Assembly (NCBI RefSeq): GCF_026810505.1
Contig: NZ_CP101750.1
Location: 3,563,254-3,627,253 of the forward strand
DNA from: Streptomyces sp. Je 1-369
GTDB lineage: Bacteria; Actinomycetota; Actinomycetes; Streptomycetales; Streptomycetaceae
Direction of reading: 5' to 3'
Length of the DNA stretch: 64,000 nt
The translations under genes and the position numbers were made by a program. The notes below the pieces were generated by a model. It saw nothing but the letters and a program-made list of their open reading frames with translations. It had not been told where the DNA came from and did not search any database. Positions 34,579 through 42,680 of this stretch are shown piece after piece. Positions within the stretch are counted from its first letter, which is position 1. Each line of letters begins with the position of its first letter.

Positions 34579-34774
34579 CTTCAGCCAGGCGAACTGGCGC
34601 AAGAGCAGCTACAGCAACTCCAGCGGCGGTGACTGCGTCGAGATAGCCATCGGCCTTCCCGGCCGCGTCCCCATCAGGGACTCCAAGCTGACGGCCGGCC
34701 CCACCCTCGTGTTCCCGGCGACCGCGTGGGCCCCGTTCATCACCGCCGTCGCGGCGAACGTACCAACTACCTGA
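34559..34774 (+). CDS. DUF397 small protein
   Basis: 71 aa. The family pattern is complete: WRKSSYSNSSGGDCVEIA near the N-terminus and VPIRDSKLTAGPTLVFPATAWAPFI near the C-terminus. DUF397 proteins are BldB-like partners of the upstream XRE regulator and here overlap it by 20 bp, indicating coupled translation. Confidence 0.93.
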   Translation: MARSHFDFSQANWRKSSYSNSSGGDCVEIAIGLPGRVPIRDSKLTAGPTLVFPATAWAPFITAVAANVPTT

Positions 34775-34786
34775 GGAAGGCAGCCC

Positions 34787-35049
34787 ATGCCGTTGGACGG
34801 CGCGGACTGGCGGCGGTACCTCGACCGCTTCGAGCGGGAGGCCTGGCGGTTCGAGGCGCAACCGACGTACACCATGCCCAGGAAGCAGGAGAACGTCGCA
34901 CGATTCAATCCTCGGCAACATCGCGGCCGGAGAGGACATCCGCGTCCTGGACGTCACGCGGGAAGGCGTGCGACGGCGATCCGGCTCCGTACCGGGAGTG
35001 GAAACGCACAGCGCTGGCGCACGCCTTGCCCTTTGAGGAGTACGTGCAG
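34787..35049 (+). pseudogene. DUF6879 remnant, internally deleted and frameshifted
   Basis: An ATG at 34787 starts a DUF6879-like N-terminus (DWRRYLDRFEREAWRFEAQPTYTMP). Homology to the intact gene at 35397-35933 then jumps frame twice: GNIAAGEDIRVLDVTREG is read from 34914 in another frame, and APYREWKRTALAHALPFEEYVQ from about 34983 to 35049 in a third. The central ~70 residues and part of the C-terminus are gone. It follows a DUF397 gene by 12 bp, so it was once the third gene of that module. Downstream, 35050-35200 has no supported gene. Confidence 0.82.
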
Positions 35050-35200
35050 CGCCAGGTCGGTTGTGCACGGGTGGACCACCCGGGTCACCGGGGATGATCC
35101 CGCCACGGTTCTATGCGACAACGTGACTGAACTGCTGAGTGCCTTGTGGTCCGGGCATGACTGTCCGTAGCTTTCTGGCTACAAGAACCGGAGGCGCTCA

Positions 35201-35416
35201 GTGAATGAACTGCGGATGATTGCCGGTGGCTCGTGCAGGAATGACGACGACAAGTGCGGGAACGGTGACTGCCCGACCGTGTACGAAACGTTGGACCCCG
35301 CAATGCTGGCGATCCAGGGATACGACATGACTCACCCGACCCCCGAGGGCGAATCGGTCGTACTGATCCCGGAAGACATCCTGAAGGAGGCGGCTCGTGC
35401 CCGTGGATGGCTCTAG
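35201..35416 (+). CDS. Small Cys-containing protein preceding DUF6879
   Basis: 71 aa from GTG 35201 (ggaggcgctca upstream). A cysteine pattern GGSCRNDDDKCGNGDCPTVYETL could bind metal. The remainder is acidic (EGESVVLIPEDILKEAARARGWL). Small proteins with this GSC...C...CPTVYET pattern recur immediately upstream of DUF6879 genes in streptomycetes, and this one overlaps its downstream neighbour by 20 bp. Function unknown. Confidence 0.78.
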   Translation: MNELRMIAGGSCRNDDDKCGNGDCPTVYETLDPAMLAIQGYDMTHPTPEGESVVLIPEDILKEAARARGWL

Positions 35417-35933
35417 CCCCGTGCTACTGGACGGCGACGCATGGCAGGCGTACTTCCGCGACTTCAAGCGTTCCGCTTTCCGGCTCGAAGTGCATCAGAC
35501 GTACACCATGCCCGCCGAGGCCGAGACGGTCCGCGCATTCCTTGCCGGGGCCGAGAAGCCCGACGGTTTCAACACGTCGTGGCACCGCACGATCAGAGAT
35601 CACGCGGCGGCCGGTCGGACGATGACACGCGCAAAGATCGTACGTCGGCCACTCACACCGTACAGCCGCTATCTGTTCGAGTGGTGCGTCCCCGGAAACG
35701 TCGCAGCCGGGGAGGACTACCACATAGTCGACGTGACGGACCGGCCGAACCCCGGTCTTCCCGAACAGGACTTCTGGATGTTCGACGAAACGACGGTCGT
35801 CCACCTCAATTACCGTCCCGACGGTACGCAGATCAACCGCGAACTCGTCCAGAACCCCGACATGGGCAAGTATCTCGCCTGGCGTGACCTCGCCCTGGAA
35901 AGCGCCATACCGTTCAGTGCCTATCGAACCTGA
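35397..35933 (+). CDS. DUF6879 family protein, intact
   Basis: 178 aa from GTG 35397. Family blocks: YFRDFKRSAFRLEVHQTYTMP, RPLTPYSRYLFEWCVPGNVAAGEDYHIVD, FWMFDETTVVHLNY and MGKYLAWRDLALESAIPF. Function is unknown, but members sit between XRE/DUF5753 and small-protein genes, suggesting a shared regulatory module. Overlaps 20 bp with the preceding gene and 17 bp with the next regulator. It is the full-length relative of the pseudogene at 34787. Confidence 0.85.
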   Translation: MPVDGSSPVLLDGDAWQAYFRDFKRSAFRLEVHQTYTMPAEAETVRAFLAGAEKPDGFNTSWHRTIRDHAAAGRTMTRAKIVRRPLTPYSRYLFEWCVPGNVAAGEDYHIVDVTDRPNPGLPEQDFWMFDETTVVHLNYRPDGTQINRELVQNPDMGKYLAWRDLALESAIPFSAYRT

Positions 35934-36765
35934 GAAACAAGCACGAGAACGGAAGGATCTGGCGGAGACCCTGCGGGGTCTCCGTCTCGCTTACGGTCTC
36001 AGTGGAGAACGTCTGGCGCTGCGCTGCAACATGAGCCAGACGAAGATCAGCCGCATCGAAACCGGTCGCGCGTTGCCCACGGTCATCGACGTCGAACGGA
36101 TCCTTGAGGCCTTGTCCGTGCCCGACGAGGTCGCAGACGAACTGATACGACTGGCACGCAGAGCGAACGTTGATTACGCATCTTGGCGCGCATATGCACG
36201 CGTCGGCCTTCACCACAAGCAAGGGGAACTCAAAGCACTTGAGTCGTCCTCGCGAGTGATGCGGCACTTCCTACCTGCCATCCCTACCGGACTTCTGCAT
36301 GTCCGCGAGTACGCCACGGAGACGCTGTCACCCACGGTTGACAGCGATCCCGCAAGGGATGTCGGCAGAGCCGTACAGGCCCGCATGGATCGGCAGGCCA
36401 TCCTGGACGACACATCGCGCTCATTCTGGTTCTTGATGACCGAGCAGGCCGTGAAGTGGCGCCGGGCGAGCACCGAAATCATGGCGGCACAATGTGCACA
36501 TATGGCGGAGGTCAACAGAAGACCCAACGTTGAGATCGGAATAGTCCCGCGGGAAGTGCAGGTAGCAGGCACCCCGATGAACATCTTCGTCGTATACGAC
36601 GACCGCCTGGTGACGGTCGAACTCTTCTCCGGAGAGGTCGTGCTACGCGACCCGCGGGACGTATCGCAACACCTGCACCTATTCGAACTGTTCTGGTCTC
36701 ACGCCATCACTGGTGACGAGGTTTCTCATTACCTCAATGACGCCGCTGAAGACTTTATGCGGTAA
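35917..36765 (+). CDS. XRE-family regulator with DUF5753
   Basis: 282 aa from GTG 35917 inside the end of the DUF6879 gene. Helix-turn-helix at about 14-66 (LRGLRLAYGLSGERLALRCNMSQTKISRIETGRALP), then DUF5753 (RHFLPAIPTGLLHVREYATETL, FWFLMTEQAVKWRRAS, IGIVPREVQVAGTPMNIFVVYDDRLVTVELFSGEVVLRDP, given here as separate landmarks). The coding sequence is noticeably lower in GC than the core genes, supporting later acquisition. Partner DUF397 protein follows at 36855. The 36766-36854 gap has no other gene. Confidence 0.86.
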   Translation: MPIEPEKQARERKDLAETLRGLRLAYGLSGERLALRCNMSQTKISRIETGRALPTVIDVERILEALSVPDEVADELIRLARRANVDYASWRAYARVGLHHKQGELKALESSSRVMRHFLPAIPTGLLHVREYATETLSPTVDSDPARDVGRAVQARMDRQAILDDTSRSFWFLMTEQAVKWRRASTEIMAAQCAHMAEVNRRPNVEIGIVPREVQVAGTPMNIFVVYDDRLVTVELFSGEVVLRDPRDVSQHLHLFELFWSHAITGDEVSHYLNDAAEDFMR

Positions 36766-36854
36766 CGAAACTGGGACTCCACATCGTCCGAACGGGGCGT
36801 CATCATGGGTTCACACAGACCCGAAAGGTCTCCCAGAAATAGGTAGGTGTGGCA

Positions 36855-37091
36855 ATGCATAGCGGAACCGACCTGTACAGCTTCCCGCTCCCCACGTCCC
36901 TTGTGGCCAACAAGGCTTGCGGTGGCAACACTCACCCGGACGGTGAAGCGTGTGTGACCCTCGCGAAGATCGGCGAGGGCACTTGGGCCGTGGGTGACAG
37001 CAAGCGGCCCGGCGCCGAACCACTGCGCTTCACCACGGCTGAGCTGGACGCCGCCGGCATCGACCCGGCGCGGTTCGGGCTCTCCACCTGA
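36855..37091 (+). CDS. DUF397-like small protein
   Basis: 78 aa from ATG 36855; a GTG two codons earlier (36849) is possible. A CGGNTHPDGEACVTLAKIGEGTWAVGDSKRPGAEPLRFTTAELD block fits the DUF397 pattern (Cys-Val plus GDSK and a LRFT strand) in a more diverged form than the gene at 34559. Expected partner of the preceding XRE regulator. Confidence 0.75.
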   Translation: MHSGTDLYSFPLPTSLVANKACGGNTHPDGEACVTLAKIGEGTWAVGDSKRPGAEPLRFTTAELDAAGIDPARFGLST

Positions 37092-37192
37092 CGGCTCACG
37101 CTCCTCCGGCCGGGCTCCGCTCCCTGCACAGGGCGGCGACCGGCCGGTCTCCATATCGCTCCGTAATCCGTACTCCCCGAAGGGGACGACAG

Positions 37193-37675
37193 GTGCACCA
37201 CCACGGATATTTGTGGGCCGGTCCCAAACAGCGATACGACGACGAGGCGCTGCGGCGGCCTCCGCCACCACACCAGCCCCCGGACGGAAGCCGCCCCGAT
37301 CTCGTTCTGCGCCACCGGGAAGTGAAGGCGGCGTTCCCGATCGTGGATCTGCCACCGCTGGAAACGGCGTACTGGCTGATCAAGCCGGAAAAGCTGATCC
37401 GGGGTACGTGGGACGAGTCGAAGGAGGCCGCGGACTGGCTCGGGAAGCGACTGGTCGAGTACGCCGCCCGATTCGACTCCGAGGGTGGACGAGATCGTGG
37501 ACGCCTCGACCTGCTCGTTGAATCTGCCGCCGACCGGCTCGGGCGTGGAGGGGACGTGTCCCACGGCTGCTACCTGGAACGCCCCACGTTTCTGTCGCTG
37601 GCCCTGGTGTGCTGCTCGCCCAACCGCGCCCTGCCCGCACTTCGGTGCCCCGTGGGCACTATTGCCCCGACTTGA
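37193..37675 (+). CDS. Hypothetical actinobacterial protein
   Basis: 160 aa from GTG 37193. It starts MHHHGYLWAGPKQRYDDEALRRPPPPHQPP and continues with a helical region (REVKAAFPIVDLPPLETAYWLIKPEKLIRGTWDESKEAADWL) and a conserved-looking GGDVSHGCYLERPTFLSLALVCCSPNR. Similar proteins are found next to XRE/DUF397 modules in Streptomyces. No domain or catalytic motif is recognised; several cysteines near the C-terminus (YLERP...VCC) may matter. The module probably ends here. Confidence 0.6.
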   Translation: MHHHGYLWAGPKQRYDDEALRRPPPPHQPPDGSRPDLVLRHREVKAAFPIVDLPPLETAYWLIKPEKLIRGTWDESKEAADWLGKRLVEYAARFDSEGGRDRGRLDLLVESAADRLGRGGDVSHGCYLERPTFLSLALVCCSPNRALPALRCPVGTIAPT

Positions 37676-37748
37676 CGTGGGGATGGCTTCCCCGCCGCGT
37701 CTGTTTTTTCAACCTCCAACTCATCTGCTCTTGTGGCAAGATCGCGGA

Positions 37749-38159
37749 ATGCTACGACTAACCGACTTCATCATCGACTGCCCGGACGCGATGAAGCTGG
37801 CAGCCTTCTACTCCGAAGTGACGGGGCTCCCGGTCAAGGCGGACAGTAACGCGCAGTGGGCCGGTATCCGACTCGGCGACATCGAGCTGGCCTTCACCCC
37901 GGTGGAGGACTACCGCGCTCCGCAGTGGCCCGACAGCGAGCACCCCAAGCAGTTCCACCTCGACTTCGAAGTCGACGACATCGAGGCCGAACAGCGCCGC
38001 GTCCTGGCCCTCGGCGCGACCCTGAAGCAGGAGTGCGTCGGCCCCAACGGCTACGGCTTCCGCGTGTACGCCGACCCCGTCGGACACCCCTTCTGCCTCT
38101 GCCGCAACAAGGGCGTCGTCTGGACCGACGAGGGTCCCGTCCGGCCCGGGCGCGACTAG
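37749..38159 (+). CDS. VOC (glyoxalase-fold) protein
   Basis: 136 aa. Single VOC protein: LTDFIIDCPDAMKLAAFYSEVTG at the N-terminus, QFHLDFEVDDIEAEQRRVLALGA in the middle and GYGFRVYADPVGHPFCLCRN at the end. The closing motif is nearly that of the VOC protein at 12475-12882, so they belong to one subgroup. Metal positions are uncertain and substrate unknown. It is convergent with the TPR regulator. Confidence 0.85.
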   Translation: MLRLTDFIIDCPDAMKLAAFYSEVTGLPVKADSNAQWAGIRLGDIELAFTPVEDYRAPQWPDSEHPKQFHLDFEVDDIEAEQRRVLALGATLKQECVGPNGYGFRVYADPVGHPFCLCRNKGVVWTDEGPVRPGRD

Positions 38160-38163
38160 CTTC

Positions 38164-38199
38164 GGCGTGGGCCCGGGCGCTTCCCCCAGGGCCTACGCC
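38164..38199. terminator. Hairpin between convergent genes
   Basis: ggcgtgggcc (38164-38173) and ggcctacgcc (38190-38199) form a 10-bp stem with one mismatch and a 16-nt loop. The right arm includes the TAG of the minus-strand regulator. Confidence 0.5.
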
Positions 38200-39545
38200 T
38201 TGAGCGCCGCGACCTCGCGCGCCCTCTCCGTCAGCGCCCGCACCCCGTGTGATGCCCGGTGCGGGCGCATGCTCTCCCGCATCGTGCGGAAATGATCGTC
38301 TCCGCGGACCGAGGACACCTTCTCGTACTCGTCGAGGAAACGTCCCCACGACTGGCACGCCGCGTCGACATGCCCGAGCTGTATCTGCCGCTGCGCGAGC
38401 AGGGCGTAGGAGTGCACGCGTCCTTGGCGTTCCTGCGCGGGCTGTACTTCGATGGATTCCTTCAGCGCCTTGATGGAACCGGGCAGGTCGTTCTCCTCCG
38501 ACAGCACATGCGATACGTGGAACAGCCACGCCGTCCGGTCGTACCCGCCGACCGCGTCTCGGCGATTGTCGGCCTTGGACAGGGCGTTCTCCGCCTCGCG
38601 CAGTCGGCCATGGGCTTGGCGCCGGTCCTTGACCAGCGAGGCGGCGTGCGCTTGTTGCCCACGCAGGAAGGCGACCAGACGCGGCCCGGCCTCCGGAGCG
38701 GCCTCGGCGGCGGAGTCGGCGTACTCCAACCCCTTCTGCCCGTACCGCAGGCTCGTCATCTGGAGCGACATACCGCGCAGCGTCCGGCAGTACGTGACGT
38801 GGTCGTCGGCCTCTTCGGCCAGGTCGAGCGCCTTCAGGTACCAGCGCTGGGCGGCGACGTGGTCCTTTTCGTACATCGCCATCCAGCCGGTGAGGTAGAT
38901 CAGGTCGGATGCCGCGGCTTTCATGTCGTTCCCCACCCGCACGGTGGCCGCTGCGCGCAGCCAGGGTGCGACGGTGTTCACGAGGTACGCAGCCGCTATG
39001 GGTCGCGCGTGGCCCGCGCCGTCCTCGTCGAGGATGTCAGCCAGGCGTCCCGTGGTGCGGCGTACGCTCTCGACCTGCGAAGCACCGATACGGGTGGTGG
39101 CCTTGCCGGGCGCGACCGGCTCGCCGGCGCGTGCGTAGGCGCTGCCGAAGACCGGGACGGCCAGCGCCGCCGAGAACACACCGGCGGCGAGCACTCCCCT
39201 TCGGGACGGGTCCATGTCGGCCCTGCCGAGGTCGAGCAACTGCTCGACAGTGCCGCGGCGTTCGCCCACCGCCGTGGACGCGGTCGCCTCCAGCCCAGCT
39301 TCTTCATGACTGATCGGACGGCCGCACTTCTCCGAGAGTGCCGCCAGCACCAAGGGCTTGACCTGGTCCCTGGGCTTGTTGGCACCGCTGATCCAGTTGG
39401 AGACAGCCTGGCCGGTCAGGTGCAGCGGGCAACCCGCGAGGGCACTCACCCGGTTGATGGCTCTCGCGAGTTCCTGCCGTTGACATCCCGCCTGGTCGAG
39501 CAGCGCGCTGAGCTTGCGGTTCGGCGTACGCGAAGTAGACGGCAT
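38193..39545 (-). CDS. TPR-containing XRE-type transcriptional regulator
   Basis: 450 aa. The N-terminus has a helix-turn-helix (LSALLDQAGCQRQELARAINR ... LTGQAVSNWISGANKPRD, about 12-62). A short hydrophobic stretch (RRGVLAAGVFSAALAVPVFGSAYA, about 113-137) precedes a long helical C-terminal part with tetratricopeptide-like units (AAQRWYLKALDLAEEADDH, LEYADSAAEAAPEA, GSIKALKESIEVQPAQ). Architecture matches streptomycete regulators with a TPR sensor. It is divergent from the DUF5753-only gene at 39687. Target genes unknown. Confidence 0.82.
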   Translation of the reverse strand: MPSTSRTPNRKLSALLDQAGCQRQELARAINRVSALAGCPLHLTGQAVSNWISGANKPRDQVKPLVLAALSEKCGRPISHEEAGLEATASTAVGERRGTVEQLLDLGRADMDPSRRGVLAAGVFSAALAVPVFGSAYARAGEPVAPGKATTRIGASQVESVRRTTGRLADILDEDGAGHARPIAAAYLVNTVAPWLRAAATVRVGNDMKAAASDLIYLTGWMAMYEKDHVAAQRWYLKALDLAEEADDHVTYCRTLRGMSLQMTSLRYGQKGLEYADSAAEAAPEAGPRLVAFLRGQQAHAASLVKDRRQAHGRLREAENALSKADNRRDAVGGYDRTAWLFHVSHVLSEENDLPGSIKALKESIEVQPAQERQGRVHSYALLAQRQIQLGHVDAACQSWGRFLDEYEKVSSVRGDDHFRTMRESMRPHRASHGVRALTERAREVAALKA

Positions 39546-39686
39546 GGCGCATCTCCCGACAGCTCCGACAGCTCTTTCACGGCTTTCACGATGCCCGTCT
39601 CTCCAAGGTACCCGCGGACCGTCGAGCGGTGATTACCTGAGTGTCAGAACCAGCCGTGAGTGATCGACCCAGTGGAGCAGGTACTC

Positions 39687-40307
39687 ATGAGGGCAGGCAC
39701 GCCGGAAGGCAACGCGAAGACCTGGGATGAGCTTCACCAGGAAGGTATGGGGCCGATACAGGAAGCGTTCTTGGACCTGGTCAAGGAGACCAAGGAAACC
39801 AAGCACTACTGCCCCGAGGTGATCTGGGGAAGTCTGCAGACCCCCGACTACGTGAGGGCGATGCTCACCCTTGTCGTCGACTTCCTCGAGACACCGCGGG
39901 ACATCGAGGCGGGCGTCAAGGCCCGCACGGCGCGCGCGGAACTGTTCGGCAAGGACGGACGAACGTACAAAACTCTGCTGGGCGAGCAAGCTCTTCGCTG
40001 CAACATCGGCGGAAGCGATGTTATGCGCGGGCAACTCCTCCACGTTCTGGAGTCGTTCGCGCTCCCTGGCGTCACACTCGGGATCGTCCCGAGCCGCGCC
40101 CGGCTCCACGTGTTCCCGGGGAACAGCTTCGGCATCTTCGACGGGAAGCGCGTCGAGGTCGAGCTGTTCGGAGAGTCCCCGACACTCACCGACGACTCCC
40201 AGATCCGGTCCTACGAGAAGGCCTTCGGCCTTCTGGAGCGGTCAGCGGTCTATGGGGAGGACGCGAAGGCGTTGGTGCGTGCGGAACTTGCGGCGTTGGG
40301 CGCGTAG
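39687..40307 (+). CDS. DUF5753 protein without a DNA-binding domain
   Basis: 206 aa from ATG 39687 (ggagcagg upstream); a GTG at 39660 would add nine residues. The whole protein is the ligand/partner domain usually found after an XRE domain: HYCPEVIWGSLQTPDYVRAML, RAELFGKDGRTYKTLLGEQALR, LPGVTLGIVPSRARLHVFPGNSFGIFDGKRVEVELF. No helix-turn-helix precedes it in any frame, and no DUF397 gene follows. It may act with a separate DNA-binding partner. A heptamer repeat begins directly after its stop. Confidence 0.82.
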   Translation: MRAGTPEGNAKTWDELHQEGMGPIQEAFLDLVKETKETKHYCPEVIWGSLQTPDYVRAMLTLVVDFLETPRDIEAGVKARTARAELFGKDGRTYKTLLGEQALRCNIGGSDVMRGQLLHVLESFALPGVTLGIVPSRARLHVFPGNSFGIFDGKRVEVELFGESPTLTDDSQIRSYEKAFGLLERSAVYGEDAKALVRAELAALGA

Positions 40308-40308
40308 G

Positions 40309-40350
40309 CCTGACTCCCTGGCCCCTGACTCCTGACTCCTGACTCCTGAC
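40309..40350. repeat. cctgact heptamer repeat after a stop codon
   Basis: cctgact occurs at 40309-40315 and in tandem at 40324-40330, 40331-40337 and 40338-40344, with cctgacg at 40345-40351. The first unit begins two bases after the TAG of the DUF5753 gene. Every unit contains tga. Confidence 0.85.
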
Positions 40351-40383
40351 GTGCAGAGCTGGCCACATCAACGAGGAGAACCC

Positions 40384-40482
40384 ATGGGCAAGCACAAGGG
40401 TGAGCCGAGCGACAAGCCGTGGACGCCGCCTCCGGAGCCGCCGAGCCCCGATGGCAGCGGCCCGAGTAAGCAGGTCGAATGA
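40384..40482 (+). CDS. 32-residue peptide, candidate RiPP precursor
   Basis: Too short for most ORF lists. ATG 40384 has a strong aggaga site seven bases upstream. The TGA (40480-40482) overlaps the ATG (40479) of the following PIMT-like methyltransferase in the arrangement ATGA. The product starts MGKHKGEPSDKPWTPP, has a Pro-rich centre and ends PSPDGSGPSKQVE. It is hydrophilic, has no signal peptide and no cysteines. Asp-Gly at residues 23-24 is the kind of site that forms aspartimide after methylation. Expression is supported by the ribosome-binding site and overlap; function is inference. Confidence 0.65.
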   Translation: MGKHKGEPSDKPWTPPPEPPSPDGSGPSKQVE

Positions 40483-41648
40483 ACTACCGGGCAATCGCCC
40501 GCCGGGAGTTGGAAGCCATGGGTGCCTTCCGGTCCCCATGGCTTCGGGCGGCCTTCGACGCCGTGGACCGTGAGGCCTTCGTTCCCGACGCGTTCTGGGG
40601 GTACGACACGGATGACCGCGGTCGGCATGTGGTGATCGACAGGACCGTCGACGAAGACGCGTGGCGCCGGGCCGTGTGGAATACGCATCGCTCACTCATC
40701 ACGCAGATGAATGATGGTGATACAGCAGAACAGGGGCCTGTCGCAGGGGACTTCAGCTCCTCCATCTCCGCGCTGGACATCGTCTTCGAGAAACTGAACC
40801 GACTCGCGGTCGAACCCGGGCACAGGGTTCTGCACATCGGCACGGCATCGGGTTACGACTCCGCGTTGCTCAGCGAAGGCGTGGGCATCGGGAGCGGGCA
40901 CCTGACGACGGTCGAGTTCGATCCGGTGTTGGCCGCGGTCGGTGCCAAGAACCTTCGTGGTGCCGGGTACACGCCGACAACGGTGTGCGGGGACGGGTTG
41001 GAGGGGTGGGCGGCGACCGCGCCCTATGACCGGGTCATCTCGACGGCGGCCGTACGGAGCATCCCTCGTCAGTGGCGCGAGCAGTGCAACGACGGCGCGG
41101 TCGTCCTGGCGCCCTTCAACACGCTCTATGCGCGCGGGGGCCTCCTGAGGCTGCGGGTGCGGGGGCGGGTCGCGTCGGGACAGTTCGTCGGCGGGGCCTG
41201 CTACATGTGGGTACGCAGCCATCGCCCCGTACATCGGCTCGCCCCGCCGGACGACAGCCGGAAGGCCGCCTCGCCCATCGACCCCACGGAGGTTCTGGGG
41301 CGTGACTGGGCTCAGGACTTCGCGCTGGGCCTGTACCTGCCGGACGTGTCCCTCTCCCACCGCGGGGAGGGCGAGGACAAGCGGGTGCAGCTCTGGGACG
41401 GGACGGGGACGTCGGTCGCGATCGTCGACTACGACGAGTGGTGGCGGGGCGATGCGGTGACCGTTTACGGAGACCGCGATCTCTGGAATGAGGTAGTCGA
41501 CGCGTACAGCGCGTGGCGTCTGGCCGGACAGCCGCACTACACGCGCTTCGGGCTCACCTGCGACGAGGAGGGTGAGCACTTCTGGCTGGACCATCCGGCA
41601 GCACGGCTGCCTGGTCGCCGCGGTGTCGCGAAAGCAGTGGAGGGCTGA
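40479..41648 (+). CDS. PIMT-like (protein-L-isoaspartate) methyltransferase
   Basis: 389 aa. A SAM-dependent methyltransferase of the protein-L-isoaspartyl type: SSSISALDIVFEKL before motif I, motif I as HRVLHIGTASGYDSALL (about 115-130), acidic strand LTTVEFDPV, and a post-I region (YDRVISTAAVRSIPRQWREQCNDGAVVLAPFNTL). The N-terminus YRAIARRELEAMGAFRSPWLRAAFDAVDREAFVP is typical of the RiPP-associated PIMT homologues rather than repair enzymes, and there is an extra ~170-residue C-terminal domain (from about 250). The immediate upstream partner is the 32-residue peptide. Repair function is an alternative. Confidence 0.85.
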   Translation: MNYRAIARRELEAMGAFRSPWLRAAFDAVDREAFVPDAFWGYDTDDRGRHVVIDRTVDEDAWRRAVWNTHRSLITQMNDGDTAEQGPVAGDFSSSISALDIVFEKLNRLAVEPGHRVLHIGTASGYDSALLSEGVGIGSGHLTTVEFDPVLAAVGAKNLRGAGYTPTTVCGDGLEGWAATAPYDRVISTAAVRSIPRQWREQCNDGAVVLAPFNTLYARGGLLRLRVRGRVASGQFVGGACYMWVRSHRPVHRLAPPDDSRKAASPIDPTEVLGRDWAQDFALGLYLPDVSLSHRGEGEDKRVQLWDGTGTSVAIVDYDEWWRGDAVTVYGDRDLWNEVVDAYSAWRLAGQPHYTRFGLTCDEEGEHFWLDHPAARLPGRRGVAKAVEG

Positions 41649-41724
41649 GCGAATGGCACGCCCACGAACCTTCGAGCCGTCGCGGCGGACCTGAGGCAAC
41701 CAACGTGGGCGGGGTCGTGGGTCG

Positions 41725-42594
41725 TCAGCCCGGTACGTCCATGCGTTGCGTGCCGATGACCGACAGGAGGCGCATCGCCTCCTCCGAGCCCGGGGCCGCC
41801 GTGTAGATGAAGACGCGTTGGTCGCGGTCGGTGATGTCCAGGACGTCGCAGTGCACGGCCACGAAGCCGACCGTGGGGTGCTGGAAGGTTTTGCAGAGGG
41901 TGGGGCGGGTCGCCACCTCGTGGGCCTCCCACAGGTCGGCGAACTCGGCGCTCCCGGAGCGGAGTTCCGTGGTGAGGGTCTGCACCTCCGGGTCGTCCGG
42001 GTAGCGCGCCGCCGTCGCGCGGAGGTGTTGCGCCATCGTCCGGGCGAACTCGTCCGTGTCCGAGACTCCGTACAGCGGGCTGTCGTCCTCGTGCGGGCCC
42101 AGGAACGTGCGGCGCGCCAGGTTTCGGTCGCGGCGGTGCAGGAGGGAGAAGTCCTCCATGAGGGCTGCTGCCAAGTTGTTCCAGGCTATGACCTCGTACG
42201 TCGCCGACATCACGATCGCCGCCGCCTCCGGGAGTCTGTCCAGGAGTTGGATGATGCTCGGCCGCACCTCCCTCGACGGGCCCTGCGGCAGGGTGGGCGG
42301 GACGCCTGCCAGGTGGTGGAGGTGGTCGCGTTCCGGGTCCGTCAGGCGGAGGGCGCGGGAGAGGTGGGCGAGGACCTCTCGGGACGGGTGCGGGGCGCGG
42401 GCCTGTTCCAGGCGCGTGTAGTACTCCGTCGAGATGTACGCCAGCTGCGCCACCTCCTCGCGGCGCAGGCCCGGCGTGCGGCGGCGTGCGCCTGCGGGCA
42501 GGCCCACGTCGGCGGGCGCGATGCGTTCGCGTCTGCTGCGCAGGAAGTCCGCCAGGTCCCGTTCCCGTGCACGTTCCCGTTCTTGTCGGTTCAC
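41725..42594 (-). CDS. MmyB-family XRE regulator
   Basis: 289 aa from GTG 42594. Helix-turn-helix with FLRSRRERIAPADVGLP, RRTPGLRREEVAQLAYISTEYYTRLEQAR and SREVLAHLSRALRLT, followed by the MmyB-like ligand-binding domain (YEVIAWNNLAAALMEDFSLL, RRDRNLARRTFL, EVATRPTLCKTFQHPTVGFV). These regulators commonly sit divergent to the oxidoreductase gene they control, here the SDR gene 86 bp away, and often respond to lipids or small metabolites. Alternative upstream starts overlap the SDR gene and are unlikely. Confidence 0.88.
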   Translation of the reverse strand: MNRQERERARERDLADFLRSRRERIAPADVGLPAGARRRTPGLRREEVAQLAYISTEYYTRLEQARAPHPSREVLAHLSRALRLTDPERDHLHHLAGVPPTLPQGPSREVRPSIIQLLDRLPEAAAIVMSATYEVIAWNNLAAALMEDFSLLHRRDRNLARRTFLGPHEDDSPLYGVSDTDEFARTMAQHLRATAARYPDDPEVQTLTTELRSGSAEFADLWEAHEVATRPTLCKTFQHPTVGFVAVHCDVLDITDRDQRVFIYTAAPGSEEAMRLLSVIGTQRMDVPG

Positions 42595-42680
42595 CGTGTC
42601 AGTGTGCCGGGGACGCTGCTGGTCAGCCAGGTACTGGTGGGGCCTGGATGGGGGGCCCGGGGCGGCGCAGGCTCCTCGGT

